From Actinokineospora fastidiosa (GTDB lineage Bacteria; Actinomycetota; Actinomycetes; Mycobacteriales; Pseudonocardiaceae), in NCBI RefSeq assembly GCF_014648415.1, contig NZ_BMRB01000006.1, positions 248,001-312,000 on the forward strand: a stretch of DNA of 64,000 nucleotides. The letters are read 5' to 3'. The notes under the pieces are model-generated. The model made no database searches. It worked only from the letters and a program-made list of their open reading frames with translations, and was not told the origin of the DNA. Below are positions 8,559-17,125 of the stretch, in pieces; the stretch's first letter is position 1; every line of letters starts with the position of its first letter. Both the position numbers and the translations under genes were made by a program.

Positions 8559-9821
8559 GTGGCACTTCCTCGGGCACACCACGCTCGGGCACACCACGCT
8601 CGGGCACACCGCGCTCGGCTGGGCATGCTCGCGCTGGCCACGGCCGTCGCCGCGGGCGTCGTGGCCGCGCCCGTCGCCGCGGCAGGCTCGTTCTACGACC
8701 CGCCCGCGACCCTGCCCGCCCGCGACGGCGACGTCATCCGCGCCGAGCCCGCCGACTTCTACCTCGACCCGCTGAAGCTGCTGAAGGTCGACGCCGAGGT
8801 CAACCGGGTCATGTACCGCACCACCGACCGCGACGGCTCCCCGATCGCGATCACCGGCACGGTGATCACCCCGCGCGGGGAGTGGAAGGGCGCGGGCGAG
8901 CGCCCGGTCATCGGCTACGCCGTCGGCACCCAGGGCCTCGGCGACCACTGCGCGCCGTCGCGGCAGCTGGCGATGGGCAGCGAGTACGAGGGCCCCTTCC
9001 TGCAGGGCCTGCTCCTGCGCGGCTACGGCGTGGCGATCACCGACTACGAGGGCCTGGGCACGCCCGGCGTCCACACCTACGTCAACCGCGTCGTCTCCGG
9101 CCGCGCCGTCCTGGACTCGATCCGCGCAGCGCAGCGCCTGCCCGATGCGGACCTGCCCGACAACGGCCCGGTCGCCATCGCGGGCTACTCCCAGGGCGGC
9201 GGCGCCGCGGCCGCAGCGGCCGAGCTGGCCGCCGACTACGCCCCGGAGCTCAAGCTCAAGGGGGTCGCCGCCAGCGCCATCCCCGCCGACCTGCAGAAGG
9301 TCGGCGTCAACCTCGACGGCGGGCTGTACGCGGCCTTCCTCGGCTACGCGGCGGTCGGGCTGTCCGCTGGTTACGGCATCGACATGGACCCGTTCCTCAA
9401 CGACCGGGGCCGAGCCCTGTTCGCCGAACTCGAGGACCACTGCACGATCCAGGCCGTCGGCAGGTACGCCTTCACCCGCTCGGCGTCGCTGACCGCCGAC
9501 GGCGAGCCGCTGACCGACCTCCTCGAGGACAACCCGCAGTTCAAGGCGATGGTCGACGAGCAGCTGATGGGCCGCGTCAAGCCGTCGGTCCCGGTGTTCG
9601 TCTCCCACAGCAGGCTCGACGACGTCATCCCGTACGGCGTGGGCAAGAAGGTCGTCCTCGACTGGTGCGGCAAGGGCGCGCGGGTCAAGTTCGACCCCAA
9701 CCTCGCGCCCACCCACGTCGGCGGCGCCGTCGCCGCCTACCCGGCCACCTTCGCCTGGCTGGAGGGCCGCTTCGCCGGTCTCCCGGCTCCGAACAACTGC
9801 TGGGCCGCCCCGATCCTCTAG
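8559..9821 (+). CDS. secreted lipase/esterase (secretory lipase family)
   Basis: A 420-residue alpha/beta-hydrolase of the actinobacterial secretory lipase family. The N-terminus has a basic stretch built from a RAHHA repeat, then a hydrophobic core and an AAPVAAA cleavage region: a Sec signal peptide. The nucleophile elbow is GYSQGG; the catalytic Asp is probably in SHSRLDDVIPY and the His in PTHVGG. The predicted activity is hydrolysis of acylglycerols or other esters outside the cell. The GTG start follows GGGAG. Monocistronic, with a hairpin terminator at 9835-9868. A distant second member lies at 33162-34580. Confidence 0.8.
   Translation: MALPRAHHARAHHARAHRARLGMLALATAVAAGVVAAPVAAAGSFYDPPATLPARDGDVIRAEPADFYLDPLKLLKVDAEVNRVMYRTTDRDGSPIAITGTVITPRGEWKGAGERPVIGYAVGTQGLGDHCAPSRQLAMGSEYEGPFLQGLLLRGYGVAITDYEGLGTPGVHTYVNRVVSGRAVLDSIRAAQRLPDADLPDNGPVAIAGYSQGGGAAAAAAELAADYAPELKLKGVAASAIPADLQKVGVNLDGGLYAAFLGYAAVGLSAGYGIDMDPFLNDRGRALFAELEDHCTIQAVGRYAFTRSASLTADGEPLTDLLEDNPQFKAMVDEQLMGRVKPSVPVFVSHSRLDDVIPYGVGKKVVLDWCGKGARVKFDPNLAPTHVGGAVAAYPATFAWLEGRFAGLPAPNNCWAAPIL
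8571..8615 (+). repeat. three tandem 15-bp repeats in the lipase signal region
   Basis: CGGGCACACCACGCT occurs twice and CGGGCACACCGCGCT once, head to tail and in frame, coding RAHHA-RAHHA-RAHRA near the N-terminus. It lengthens the positive n-region of the signal peptide. Such short tandem repeats can vary in number between strains. Confidence 0.85.
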
Positions 9822-9834
9822 CGGCCGTCCGGGT

Positions 9835-9868
9835 GGAGGAGTGGTTCGCCGACGGCGATCACTCCTCC
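9835..9868 (+). terminator. hairpin terminator after the lipase gene
   Basis: GGAGGAGTG (9835-9843) pairs perfectly with CACTCCTCC (9860-9868), and the loop contains an inner CGCC-GAC-GGCG stem. It starts 13 bp after the stop codon. There is no T-tract, as is usual for actinobacterial hairpin terminators. Confidence 0.6.
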
Positions 9869-9910
9869 CCCATGCGTACGCAGGTGATGGGCGATTCGCC
9901 GATCAAGCGA

Positions 9911-9916
9911 TACGGT
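9911..9916 (+). promoter_or_regulatory. -10 box for a leaderless transcript
   Basis: TACGGT ends 7 nt before the ATG of the crotonase-like gene, and there is no ribosome-binding sequence. This is the spacing of leaderless actinobacterial genes. Confidence 0.5.
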
Positions 9917-9923
9917 CGAGCGC

Positions 9924-10691
9924 ATGTACCAGCACATCCTGGTCGACCGCACCGACGACACCGTCCGCATCACCATGAACCGGCCGTCGCGGCGCAACGC
10001 GTTGTCCGCCGACCACCTCGCCGAGTTGCTCGACGCCTTCCAGCAGGCGGGCGAGTCCGACGCCACCGGGGTCGTCGTCGGCGGCGCAGGGCCGGTCTTC
10101 TCCGCGGGGCACGACTTCGCCGACGTGGCCGCGCGCGACCAGGTCGGCGTCCGCGACCTCCTGCGGCTGTGCACCGAGGTCATGCGGACCATCCAGGACA
10201 TCCCGCAGATCGTCATCGCGCGGGTCCACGGCCTGGCCACGGCCGCGGGCTGCCAGCTCGTCGCGTCCTGCGACCTGGCCGTCGCCGCGCGGAGCGCCGG
10301 GTTCGCGCTGCCCGGCGGCAAGGGCGGCTGGTTCTGCCACACCCCCGCCGTCCCCGTGGCCCGCGCCGTGGGGCGCAAGCGCCTGATGGAGCTCGCCCTC
10401 ACCGGCGACCCGATCGACGCCGCGACCGCCGCCGACTGGGGCCTGGTCAACCGGGTCGTCCCGGACGCCGACCTCGACGCCGCCGTCGACGAGCTGCTGC
10501 GCCGCGCCACCCGGGGCAGCCGGGCCAGCAAGGCGCTCGGCAAGCGCACCCTCTACGCCCAGCTCGACCGGCCCGAGGACGACGCCTACGACATCGCGCT
10601 CGACGTCATGGCCGAGGCCGCCCAGCTGCCGGGCGCCAAGGAGGGCATGGCCGCCTTCCTGGAGAAGCGCGCGCCGGTCTGGCCGGACTAG
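9924..10691 (+). CDS. crotonase-superfamily protein, ECHDC3-like
   Basis: A 255-residue enoyl-CoA hydratase/isomerase fold protein. The CoA-binding oxyanion region SAGHDFADVAARD and the segment AAGCQLVASCDLAVAAR are clear. The two glutamates used by true enoyl-CoA hydratases are absent: Gln follows AAGC, and the second position lies in LPGGKGGWFCHTPAV without Glu. This is the pattern of ECHDC3-like proteins, so hydratase activity should not be assumed. It is a single-gene unit read from a probably leaderless mRNA and shares a bidirectional terminator with the chitinase gene. Confidence 0.75.
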   Translation: MYQHILVDRTDDTVRITMNRPSRRNALSADHLAELLDAFQQAGESDATGVVVGGAGPVFSAGHDFADVAARDQVGVRDLLRLCTEVMRTIQDIPQIVIARVHGLATAAGCQLVASCDLAVAARSAGFALPGGKGGWFCHTPAVPVARAVGRKRLMELALTGDPIDAATAADWGLVNRVVPDADLDAAVDELLRRATRGSRASKALGKRTLYAQLDRPEDDAYDIALDVMAEAAQLPGAKEGMAAFLEKRAPVWPD

Positions 10692-10699
10692 AACACCCA

Positions 10700-10742
10700 G
10701 GGACGTGCGCGGCGGACGCCCTCGCACCGCCGCGCACGTCCC
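10700..10742. terminator. bidirectional hairpin terminator
   Basis: A perfect 16-bp stem, GGGACGTGCGCGGCGG (10700-10715) with its complement at 10727-10742, and an 11-nt loop fill the gap between the convergent crotonase-like and chitinase genes. Confidence 0.8.
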
Positions 10743-10760
10743 CCGGGACCGCCTCTTCTC

Positions 10761-12239
10761 TTACGGCAGGGTGTCCAGGTGCGCGGCCACCGAGTTGGCG
10801 AACGCGTACCCGTTGGAGGCGTCCCAGTTGATCGACCACGTCATCGCCCCGCGCAGCGAGGGATAGGTGGTCGATGGGCGGAAGGCGCCGCAGTTGGTGC
10901 CCTTGGTCAGGCAGTCCAGCGCGCGGTTGACGTTGGCGGGCGACTGGTAGCCCCCGCCCGCGGCGCGCGTCGAGGACGGCAGGCCGAGGCCGACCTGGTC
11001 GGGGCGCAGGCCGTTCTGCAGCTGGATGCAGGCCAGCGCGGTCAGGAAGTCGACCGAGCCCTGGGCGTAGACGCCCTGGTCGCAGCCCATCATCGTGCCC
11101 GAGTTGTAGTACTGCATGTTCACGATCGTCAGGATGTCCTTGACCGCGAGCGCGAGCTGGAAGTAGCCGCCCTGGGTGGACTGCATGTCGATCGTCTGCG
11201 GGGCCATCGTGATGATCCGGCCGCCCGCGGCGTGGATCTGGCGCAGCGCCGGGGCCATGTAGGTCGGCTGGATGCCGTTCTCCAGGTCGATGTCGACGCC
11301 GTCGAAGCCGTACTCGTTGATCAGCGCGATGACGGAGTTGGCGAACGCCGTGGCCGCCGAGGACGAGCCGACCCAGATCGTGCCCTTCTCGCCGCCGACG
11401 GAGATGATCACCTTCTGCCCGCGCGCCTGGGCGGCGCGGATGTCGGCCTTGAACTGCGCGTCGGTGTAGCCGCCGAGCTTGCTCGCCAGGGTGGGGTCGA
11501 GGGTGAAGTCGACCGCGCCCTGCACGCCGGGCACGGCGTCGGCGAAGGACACGGCGATGATGTCGTAGGTCGTCGGCACGTCGGAGATCTTCAGCACCCG
11601 CGCGCCGTTGTCGAAGTTGTGCCAGTAGCCGGTGAGCACGTGCCGGGGCAGGCCCGTCGGCGGCACCGGGGTGGTCGTCGTCGTGGTGGTTGTGGTGGTC
11701 GTCGTCGACGTGGTCGGCGTCGTCGGCGTGGTGGTGGGCGGGTTGCCGGGGCCGTCGAGGCTGATGTCGTCGGCGAGGTAGGCGGGCTGGCCGTACCAGC
11801 CGTGCACGTACACGGTCACCTGGCGGGTCGAGGCGCCCGCGGTGAACGAGGTCGTCAGCTGGGTCCAGGCCGTCGACGCCGTCCAGGTGCTGACGTCGGT
11901 CGTGCCGGTGCCGGACGCGCCGAGGTAGGTGTAGGAGCCCTTGACCCACGCGGTCAGGGTGTAGCGCTGGCCGGGCTGGACGGTGACGGACTGGGAGCAG
12001 CGGGCGTTGTCCTGCCCGCCGGGGGCCGCGCTGACCGCGTAGCTCCCGCTCTTCTTGTCCGCCGAGGTGGCCGACGCCGAGCCCGAACAGGTCCATCCGG
12101 TGAGGTTCCCGGTCTCGAACCCGGGGTTGACGAGCAGGTTGGCCGCGGCGGCGCTGCCGGAGAACGACAGCACCAGCCCGGCGCACACCGTCAGCGCGGC
12201 GACCAGTGCGGCGAGCGCCCGCTTGGCTTGGGACGTCAT
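10761..12239 (-). CDS. secreted GH18 chitinase with carbohydrate-binding domain
   Basis: A 492-residue secreted enzyme. Order of parts: signal peptide (about 1-32, ending SGSAAAA); a CBM-like jelly-roll domain starting NLLVNPGFETGNLTGW (about 33-165); a Thr/Pro linker with a run of Thr; then a GH18 TIM barrel from GYWHNFDNG onward. The catalytic signature DGVDIDLE (about residues 313-320) fits DxxDxDxE, with Glu320 as acid/base. It should cleave chitin outside the cell. The ATG at 12239 follows GGAGG; the longer frame to 12302 would run into the promoter. A DasR-type operator lies upstream, so N-acetylglucosamine-responsive control is likely. Confidence 0.88.
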   Translation of the reverse strand: MTSQAKRALAALVAALTVCAGLVLSFSGSAAAANLLVNPGFETGNLTGWTCSGSASATSADKKSGSYAVSAAPGGQDNARCSQSVTVQPGQRYTLTAWVKGSYTYLGASGTGTTDVSTWTASTAWTQLTTSFTAGASTRQVTVYVHGWYGQPAYLADDISLDGPGNPPTTTPTTPTTSTTTTTTTTTTTTPVPPTGLPRHVLTGYWHNFDNGARVLKISDVPTTYDIIAVSFADAVPGVQGAVDFTLDPTLASKLGGYTDAQFKADIRAAQARGQKVIISVGGEKGTIWVGSSSAATAFANSVIALINEYGFDGVDIDLENGIQPTYMAPALRQIHAAGGRIITMAPQTIDMQSTQGGYFQLALAVKDILTIVNMQYYNSGTMMGCDQGVYAQGSVDFLTALACIQLQNGLRPDQVGLGLPSSTRAAGGGYQSPANVNRALDCLTKGTNCGAFRPSTTYPSLRGAMTWSINWDASNGYAFANSVAAHLDTLP

Positions 12240-12272
12240 GGCTTGCCTCCAGAGGGCATGCAGGGTGCCCTC

Positions 12273-12302
12273 AAAATGGACTAGACCATTGCGCGGTGTC
12301 AA
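12273..12302 (-). promoter_or_regulatory. chitinase promoter with DasR-type operator
   Basis: On the minus strand TTGACA (12302-12297) and a weak -10 CATTTT (12278-12273) are 18 bp apart. Between and over them lies AATGGTCTAGTCCATT (12275-12290), which differs by one base from TGGTCTAGACCA, the core of the dasR-responsive element that controls chitin and aminosugar genes in streptomycetes. Binding here would block RNA polymerase. Confidence 0.65.
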
Positions 12303-12394
12303 GCCATCCGGGCGAATCGCCCCAACCCGGTCCCGGGTCGATTACCTCGAGGAACGAGGCAACGGCGCGGTCCGCCGCCCTGGACCACCCCCGG

Positions 12395-12586
12395 TCACGA
12401 CGCGCGCTTGCGGCTGGACCACAGCAGGGCGAGCCCGACGACGAGCATCGCCACGCTCACCGGCACCTGCAGCGCCTCGGGCACCACGTGCCGCTGGATG
12501 AACCAGCTGCGCGAGCCGTCGAGCACCGCGGAGACGCCCCCGCCCACCGCCTGGACGCACACCAGGATCCCCAGCACTTCCCTCAC
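12395..12586 (-). CDS. small two-helix membrane protein
   Basis: A 63-residue protein, VREVLGILVCVQAVGGG at the N-terminus and MLVVGLALLWSSRKR at the C-terminus, with two predicted membrane helices separated by a short polar loop. Its GTG overlaps the TGA stop of the upstream membrane gene (GTGA), so it is translationally coupled to it. No family recognised. Its place opposite a two-component system suggests a regulated envelope function. Confidence 0.55.
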   Translation of the reverse strand: MREVLGILVCVQAVGGGVSAVLDGSRSWFIQRHVVPEALQVPVSVAMLVVGLALLWSSRKRAS

Positions 12587-13146
12587 GCGGACACCTTCCT
12601 CCGGTCGAGCAGCTTCCACAGTGGACCGAGAACGAACCACACCCCGATGAGCAGCTCCAGCCGGGGCAGGCAGTCGCGCCAGAGCGCCTCCGTGCGGTCC
12701 GGCGTGCCGACGACGTAGGACAGGAACAGGATCGCCGCGGCGGCGATCGCGCACGCCGCAACGCACTTCCCCCACTCGCGCCACTCGTGGGCCAGCCGCA
12801 CCGGGCCGGACTTGGGCACCTTCCTCGGCGGCGGCCCGCCTGCGAAGCGGTGCGCCACCCGCGCGTCCGCCCAGCGGATCAGGCCGGGTCCGAACACGAC
12901 GCTGAACCCGAGGTAGATCGTGCCCAGCGCGTGCTGGAGCCCCGCCTCGCCGCCCCCGCCGATGTCGACGGCCGCGGCCACGAGCAGCACGACGTCGAGC
13001 ACCGGCGTGCAGAGCAGCAGCACGACGCTGGTCCTGCGCCACTTGAGCACGTACCGGGCGAGCAGGCCCGCGCCCAGCACCACCCAGAAGCCGACCTCGC
13101 ACGCCGCGATGAGCGCGACCATGCGGTTCTCCGCGATCCATTCCAC
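12583..13146 (-). CDS. multi-pass membrane protein of unknown function
   Basis: A 187-residue protein with about five hydrophobic helices: VALIAACEVGFWVVLGAGLL, VVLLLCTPVLDVVLLVAA, LGTIYLGFSVVFGPGLI, AACAIAAAAILFLSYVV and LLIGVWFVLGPLW. A basic cytoplasmic stretch (PPPRKVPKSGPVR) lies between helices three and four. The start is taken as GTG 13146; an ATG at about 13122 preceded by GGAG is an alternative. It heads a two-gene unit divergent from a histidine kinase, which may regulate it. No family name can be assigned. Confidence 0.6.
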   Translation of the reverse strand: MEWIAENRMVALIAACEVGFWVVLGAGLLARYVLKWRRTSVVLLLCTPVLDVVLLVAAAVDIGGGGEAGLQHALGTIYLGFSVVFGPGLIRWADARVAHRFAGGPPPRKVPKSGPVRLAHEWREWGKCVAACAIAAAAILFLSYVVGTPDRTEALWRDCLPRLELLIGVWFVLGPLWKLLDRRKVSA

Positions 13147-13213
13147 GCTCCCAGCGTGCTGGCGCTCCCCTTTCCTCGCGTCGGACGACCTGGCGATCCC
13201 GGGGTCATCACTT

Positions 13214-13240
13214 CGACGGACGTCCGACCAACGACGGACG
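13214..13240. promoter_or_regulatory. repeat-rich site between membrane genes and two-component system
   Basis: CGACGGACG occurs at 13214-13222 and again at 13232-13240, and CGGACGTCCG (13217-13226) is a perfect palindrome. It lies in the divergent intergenic region, so it may bind the NarL-type response regulator coded next to it. Confidence 0.35.
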
Positions 13241-13273
13241 CCCGCGCCGCCGCCGCTGTGCTGTGATAGCCGG

Positions 13274-14419
13274 GTGGAGCGCAGGAGACGACCGTGGCAG
13301 CTGCCGGTGTGGCACGCCGTCATCTGGTTCGGGTTCGGCAGCGTCCTGCTGGCCGTGGACGTGCCGCTGGTGCTCGACGCGGCGGTCCTGCCCGCCCCGC
13401 ACTGGGCCCGGCTGCTGGTGCTCGCCGCGCTCTGCGCCCTGCACCTGGCCAGGGACACCCACCCGGTGCCCGCGCTGATCGCGGGCCAGCCCCTGCTGCT
13501 GCTCGACGCCGCGATGGGCCTGTCCCTGCCCGCGCTGCTGGCCGCGGGCGACCTGCTCTACTCCGCCGTCCTCAACGGACCCCGGCGGGCCAGCCGGGTG
13601 CTGCTCGGCGCGGCCTTCGCCTGCGTCGCGGTCGCCGCGGCGGTGTCGCTGACCATCGGCAAGGACCTGCGCGACTCCACGCTGTACTTCCTCACCTTCG
13701 CGCCCATCCCGATGCTGCCCGTGTGGTGGGCGACCAACGTGCGCCGCCAGCGCGAGGCCGCCGAGGCCGAGCGCGCCCGCGCCGACCAGCTCGCCCACAT
13801 CGTCGAACTCGACCGGGCCGCGGCCGTCCAGCGCGAGCGCGCCGCCATGGCCCGCGACCTGCACGACGTCATCGCCGGGCACGTCTCCGCGGTCGCCATC
13901 CAGTCCGAGGCCCTGCTGAGCAGGGCGGACGGCGACGCGACCGCGCGCGCGGTCCTGCGCTCGGTCAGGGAGAACAGCGTCGCGGCGCTGACCGAGATGC
14001 GCGCCATGATCGGCCTGCTGCGCTCGGAGTCCCCGGACGCGCTGACCGCGCCCGCCCGGCTGCGCGACCTGGCCCAGCTGGTCGGGTCCGCGCGCGCGGC
14101 GGGCCTCGACGTGGCGGCCTCCGCCGAGGTGGGCGAGCTGCCCGCGGCGGTGGACCTCTCGGCGTACCGGATCGTGCAGGAGGCGCTGACCAACGCGGTC
14201 AAGCACGGCGGCTCGCGCGCGGAGGTGAACGTCCGGCAGGCCGACGGCAGGCTGGTCGTCGAGGTGGTCAACGACGTCCCCACGCCTCGCGAGCGCGGCG
14301 ACGGCACCGGGCTGCTGTCCATGACCGAGCGCGCCGCCGCGGTCGGCGGCGCGCTGTCGGCCGGTCCGCGCGGCGGCCGCTGGCACGTGCGGGCCGACCT
14401 GCCGCTGGAGGAGTCGTGA
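13274..14419 (+). CDS. NarL-type sensor histidine kinase
   Basis: A 381-residue membrane sensor kinase of the HisKA_3 (DesK/NarX-like) class. The N-terminal 150 residues form a bundle of hydrophobic helices without a large extracellular domain, followed by a coiled region. The phospho-acceptor is His in ARDLHDVIAGHVSAV. The ATPase domain shows the N-box IVQEALTNAVKHG and the glycine-rich GTGLLSMTERAAAVGG. The GTG start is chosen because a stop-free frame begins only slightly upstream; the ribosome site is weak. Its stop overlaps the GTG of the response regulator, so the pair is made together. Confidence 0.85.
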   Translation: MERRRRPWQLPVWHAVIWFGFGSVLLAVDVPLVLDAAVLPAPHWARLLVLAALCALHLARDTHPVPALIAGQPLLLLDAAMGLSLPALLAAGDLLYSAVLNGPRRASRVLLGAAFACVAVAAAVSLTIGKDLRDSTLYFLTFAPIPMLPVWWATNVRRQREAAEAERARADQLAHIVELDRAAAVQRERAAMARDLHDVIAGHVSAVAIQSEALLSRADGDATARAVLRSVRENSVAALTEMRAMIGLLRSESPDALTAPARLRDLAQLVGSARAAGLDVAASAEVGELPAAVDLSAYRIVQEALTNAVKHGGSRAEVNVRQADGRLVVEVVNDVPTPRERGDGTGLLSMTERAAAVGGALSAGPRGGRWHVRADLPLEES

Positions 14420-15060
14420 GCATCCGCGTCCTGGTCGCCGACGACCACGCCGCCATCCGGGCGGGCCTGTGCCTGATCCTCGACGGCGCCGAGGGCATCG
14501 AGGTCGTCGCCGAGGCGGGCGACGGGGCCGCCGCCGTCCGCAAGGCCCGCGCGCTGCGCCCGGACGTGGTGCTCATGGACGTGCGCATGCCCGAGGTCGA
14601 CGGCATCGAGGCGACCCGGCGGCTGGTCGGCGATGGCGTCTGCGCCGTGCTCGTGCTCACGACGTTCGACATGGACGAGTACGTCTACGGCGCGCTGCGC
14701 GCGGGCGCGGCGGGCTTCCTGCTCAAGTCCGTGGACTCCGCCCGCCTGATCGAGTCGGTGCGGCTGGTGGCGGGCGGCGACGGCGTCATCGAGCCGAGCG
14801 TCACCCGCCGCCTCATCCGCGCCTTCGCCGAGGCCGCGCCGCGCGTGCCCGAGCCGCCGCCGGGCCTCGACCTGCTGACCGACCGCGAGCGCGACGTCCT
14901 GGTCGGCCTCGGCGAGGGCCTGTCGAACCAGCAGATCGGCCGCAAGCTGGGCATCGGCGAGGCGACGGTGAAGACGCACGTCTCCCGGGTGCTGACCAAG
15001 CTCGACCTGCGCTCACGGGTGCAGGCCGCGGTGCTGGCTCAGGAGGCCGGGCTGGTGTGA
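14416..15060 (+). CDS. NarL/FixJ-family response regulator
   Basis: A 214-residue partner of the adjacent kinase. The receiver domain has the acidic pair in [11 protein letters not shown], phospho-acceptor Asp in [13 protein letters not shown] and conserved Lys in FLLKSVD. The C-terminal LuxR-type helix-turn-helix reads [20 protein letters not shown] and [13 protein letters not shown]. Translation starts at a GTG overlapping the kinase stop. The last 22 bp overlap the convergent murA gene. Confidence 0.9.
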   Translation: MSIRVLVADDHAAIRAGLCLILDGAEGIEVVAEAGDGAAAVRKARALRPDVVLMDVRMPEVDGIEATRRLVGDGVCAVLVLTTFDMDEYVYGALRAGAAGFLLKSVDSARLIESVRLVAGGDGVIEPSVTRRLIRAFAEAAPRVPEPPPGLDLLTDRERDVLVGLGEGLSNQQIGRKLGIGEATVKTHVSRVLTKLDLRSRVQAAVLAQEAGLV

Positions 15061-16325
15061 CGGTCCGGGTCGGTCTCCACCCGCCGGACGTCCGCGCCGA
15101 GGCGCACCATGTTCTCCACGAACCGCGGGTAGCCGCGGTCGATGTGGAAGACGTCCCACACCTCGGTGACACCGTCCGCGCACAGGCCCGCGAGCACCAG
15201 CCCGACGCCCGCGCGGATGTCCGAGGCCCACACCGGCGCGCTGGACAGCATCGGCACGCCCCGGACCACGGCGTGGTGGCCGTCGGTGCGCGCGTCCGCG
15301 CCCAGGCGGACCATCTCCTCGACGAAACGGAACCGCGCCTCGAAGAGGTTCTCGGTGATCATCGACGTGCCGTCGGAGATGGCGCTCAGCGCGATGGCGA
15401 AGGGCTGCAGGTCGGTGGCGAAGCCCGGGTAGGGCAGCGTCACGAAGTCCACCGCCGTCGGCCGGTCGTTCTGCACCACGCGGAAGCCGTGGTCGAGCAG
15501 CGTCACCTCCGCGCCCGCCGTGCGCAGCTTCTCCAGCACCAGGTCGAGGTGGTGCGGGTCGACCCCGCGCACGGTGATGTCGCCGCGCGTCATGGCCGCG
15601 GCGAACGCCCAGGTCGCGCCCACGATCCGGTCGCCGACCACGCGGTGCTCGGTGGGCCGCAGCGACGGGACGCCGTGCACGGTCAGCGTGGACGTGCCAG
15701 CGCCCTCGATCTTGGCGCCCATCTGCTGCAGCATCACGCACAGGTCGACGATCTCCGGCTCGCGCGCGGCGTTGTCGATCACCGTGGTGCCGTCGGCCAG
15801 CACGGCGGCCATGAGGATGTTCTCGGTGGCGCCCACGCTCGGGAAGTCCAGCCAGATCTGCGCGCCGTGCAGGCCCTCGGCCTCGGCGACGACGCAGCCG
15901 TGCTCGATCTCGGTGCGCGCGCCGAGCTGGCGCAGCCCGTTCTGGTGCATGTCCAGCGGACGCGACCCGATCGCGTCCCCGCCCGGCAGCGCCACCACGG
16001 CCCGCTTGCACCGGCCGACCAGCGGCCCCAGCACGCACACGCTGGCCCGCAGCTTGCCCATCGACGGCGAGTCCGCGCGGTGGTCGAGCTCGGCCGGGGT
16101 GGTGATGGCCACGGTGTCCCCGCTGATGGACACCTCGCAGCCGAGGCTGCGCAGCACGTCGGCCATCAGGGGGACGTCGAGGATCTCCGGGCAGTTGGTC
16201 ACCGTCGTGGTGCCCTCGGCGAGCAGCGCGGCGGCCATCAGCTTCAGCACGCTGTTCTTCGCCCCGACGACCTCGACCTCGCCGACGAGCCGGGCGCCGC
16301 CGTGCACCTGGAAATGCTCAGTCAC
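15039..16325 (-). CDS. murA: UDP-N-acetylglucosamine 1-carboxyvinyltransferase (Asp117 form)
   Basis: A 428-residue MurA, which transfers enolpyruvate from PEP to UDP-GlcNAc in the first committed step of peptidoglycan synthesis in the cytoplasm. [31 protein letters not shown] and [11 protein letters not shown] are typical. In the active-site loop [11 protein letters not shown] the usual Cys is Asp117 (codon 15977-15975), as in mycobacterial MurA, where it gives intrinsic fosfomycin insensitivity. The GTG at 16325 follows CATGAT by 6 nt, so the transcript may be leaderless. Divergent from the adenosyltransferase gene, 43 bp apart. Confidence 0.95.
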   Translation of the reverse strand: MTEHFQVHGGARLVGEVEVVGAKNSVLKLMAAALLAEGTTTVTNCPEILDVPLMADVLRSLGCEVSISGDTVAITTPAELDHRADSPSMGKLRASVCVLGPLVGRCKRAVVALPGGDAIGSRPLDMHQNGLRQLGARTEIEHGCVVAEAEGLHGAQIWLDFPSVGATENILMAAVLADGTTVIDNAAREPEIVDLCVMLQQMGAKIEGAGTSTLTVHGVPSLRPTEHRVVGDRIVGATWAFAAAMTRGDITVRGVDPHHLDLVLEKLRTAGAEVTLLDHGFRVVQNDRPTAVDFVTLPYPGFATDLQPFAIALSAISDGTSMITENLFEARFRFVEEMVRLGADARTDGHHAVVRGVPMLSSAPVWASDIRAGVGLVLAGLCADGVTEVWDVFHIDRGYPRFVENMVRLGADVRRVETDPDRHTSPAS

Positions 16326-16356
16326 GCGAGCATCATGCCTTGACCGCTCCAGACCC

Positions 16357-16362
16357 TAGGCT
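16357..16362 (+). promoter_or_regulatory. -10 box for a leaderless adenosyltransferase mRNA
   Basis: TAGGCT ends 6 nt before the ATG at 16369, with no ribosome site between. On the other strand CATGAT lies 6 nt before the murA GTG, so both divergent genes seem to be leaderless from this 43-bp gap. Confidence 0.55.
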
Positions 16363-16368
16363 GTGGGT

Positions 16369-16941
16369 ATGTCCGTCCACATCACCCGCGTCTACACCAA
16401 GGTCGGCGACAACGGCACCACCGCCCTCGGCGACGGCACCCGCGTCCCCAAGACGTCCCCCCGCCTGGCCGCGTACGCCGACGTCGACGAGGCGAACGCC
16501 GCGATCGGCCTGGTGTTGGCGGTCGGCTCGCCCGCCGACGACGTCGCGGCCGTCCTGGGCGCGGTGCAGAACGACATGTTCGACGTGGGGGCGGACCTGT
16601 GCACGCCGGTGGTCCCCGACCCGCCGTACGAGCCGCTGCGGATCACCGAGGCCTACATCGCCCGGTTGGAGGGGTGGATCGACGAGTTCAACGGGCGGTT
16701 GCCGAAGCTGAACTCGTTCATCCTGCCCGGGGGCACGGCCGCCGCCGCTTTCCTCCACCAGGCGCGGACGGTGACCCGCCGAGCCGAGCGCGGCGCCTGG
16801 GCGCTGGTGGAGGCCGAGCCGGACACGACGAACGTGCTGGCGGCGAAGTACCTGAACCGGCTGTCCGACCTGCTGTTCGTGCTGGGCCGCGTGGCCAACC
16901 CGGACGGGGACGTGCTGTGGAAGCCGGGTGCGGGGCGGTAG
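16369..16941 (+). CDS. ATP:cob(I)alamin adenosyltransferase, PduO type
   Basis: A 190-residue cytoplasmic enzyme that attaches the adenosyl group to cob(I)alamin. The N-terminal ATP-binding segment ITRVYTKVGDNGTTALGDG is present, as are ADVDEANAAIGLVLA, the catalytic region RRAERGAWALVE and LNRLSDLLFVLGR. The ATG at 16369 is preferred over GTG 16363 because of the leaderless -10 box. The product would serve MeaA (3332-5356). In related actinomycetes this gene sits between murA and DUF2550; here about 2.6 kb of foreign-looking DNA separates it from DUF2550. Confidence 0.9.
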   Translation: MSVHITRVYTKVGDNGTTALGDGTRVPKTSPRLAAYADVDEANAAIGLVLAVGSPADDVAAVLGAVQNDMFDVGADLCTPVVPDPPYEPLRITEAYIARLEGWIDEFNGRLPKLNSFILPGGTAAAAFLHQARTVTRRAERGAWALVEAEPDTTNVLAAKYLNRLSDLLFVLGRVANPDGDVLWKPGAGR

Positions 16942-17125
16942 CGCGGGCCTAGTGGTCGTCGCCGCCACACCCGGCCGGTCGTGACCGCGAGGCGACCGCA
17001 CCGCCTGTAACAGGACCCGAGATCCCGCGATACCCAAGTGGATCTTGGCCGCACGGAGCCGGTCCGTGGCGAGCAGCCTGCCCGGCGTTCCATCTGTGGC
17101 TCCCCGACCGCGACCGGAGGGTGAC

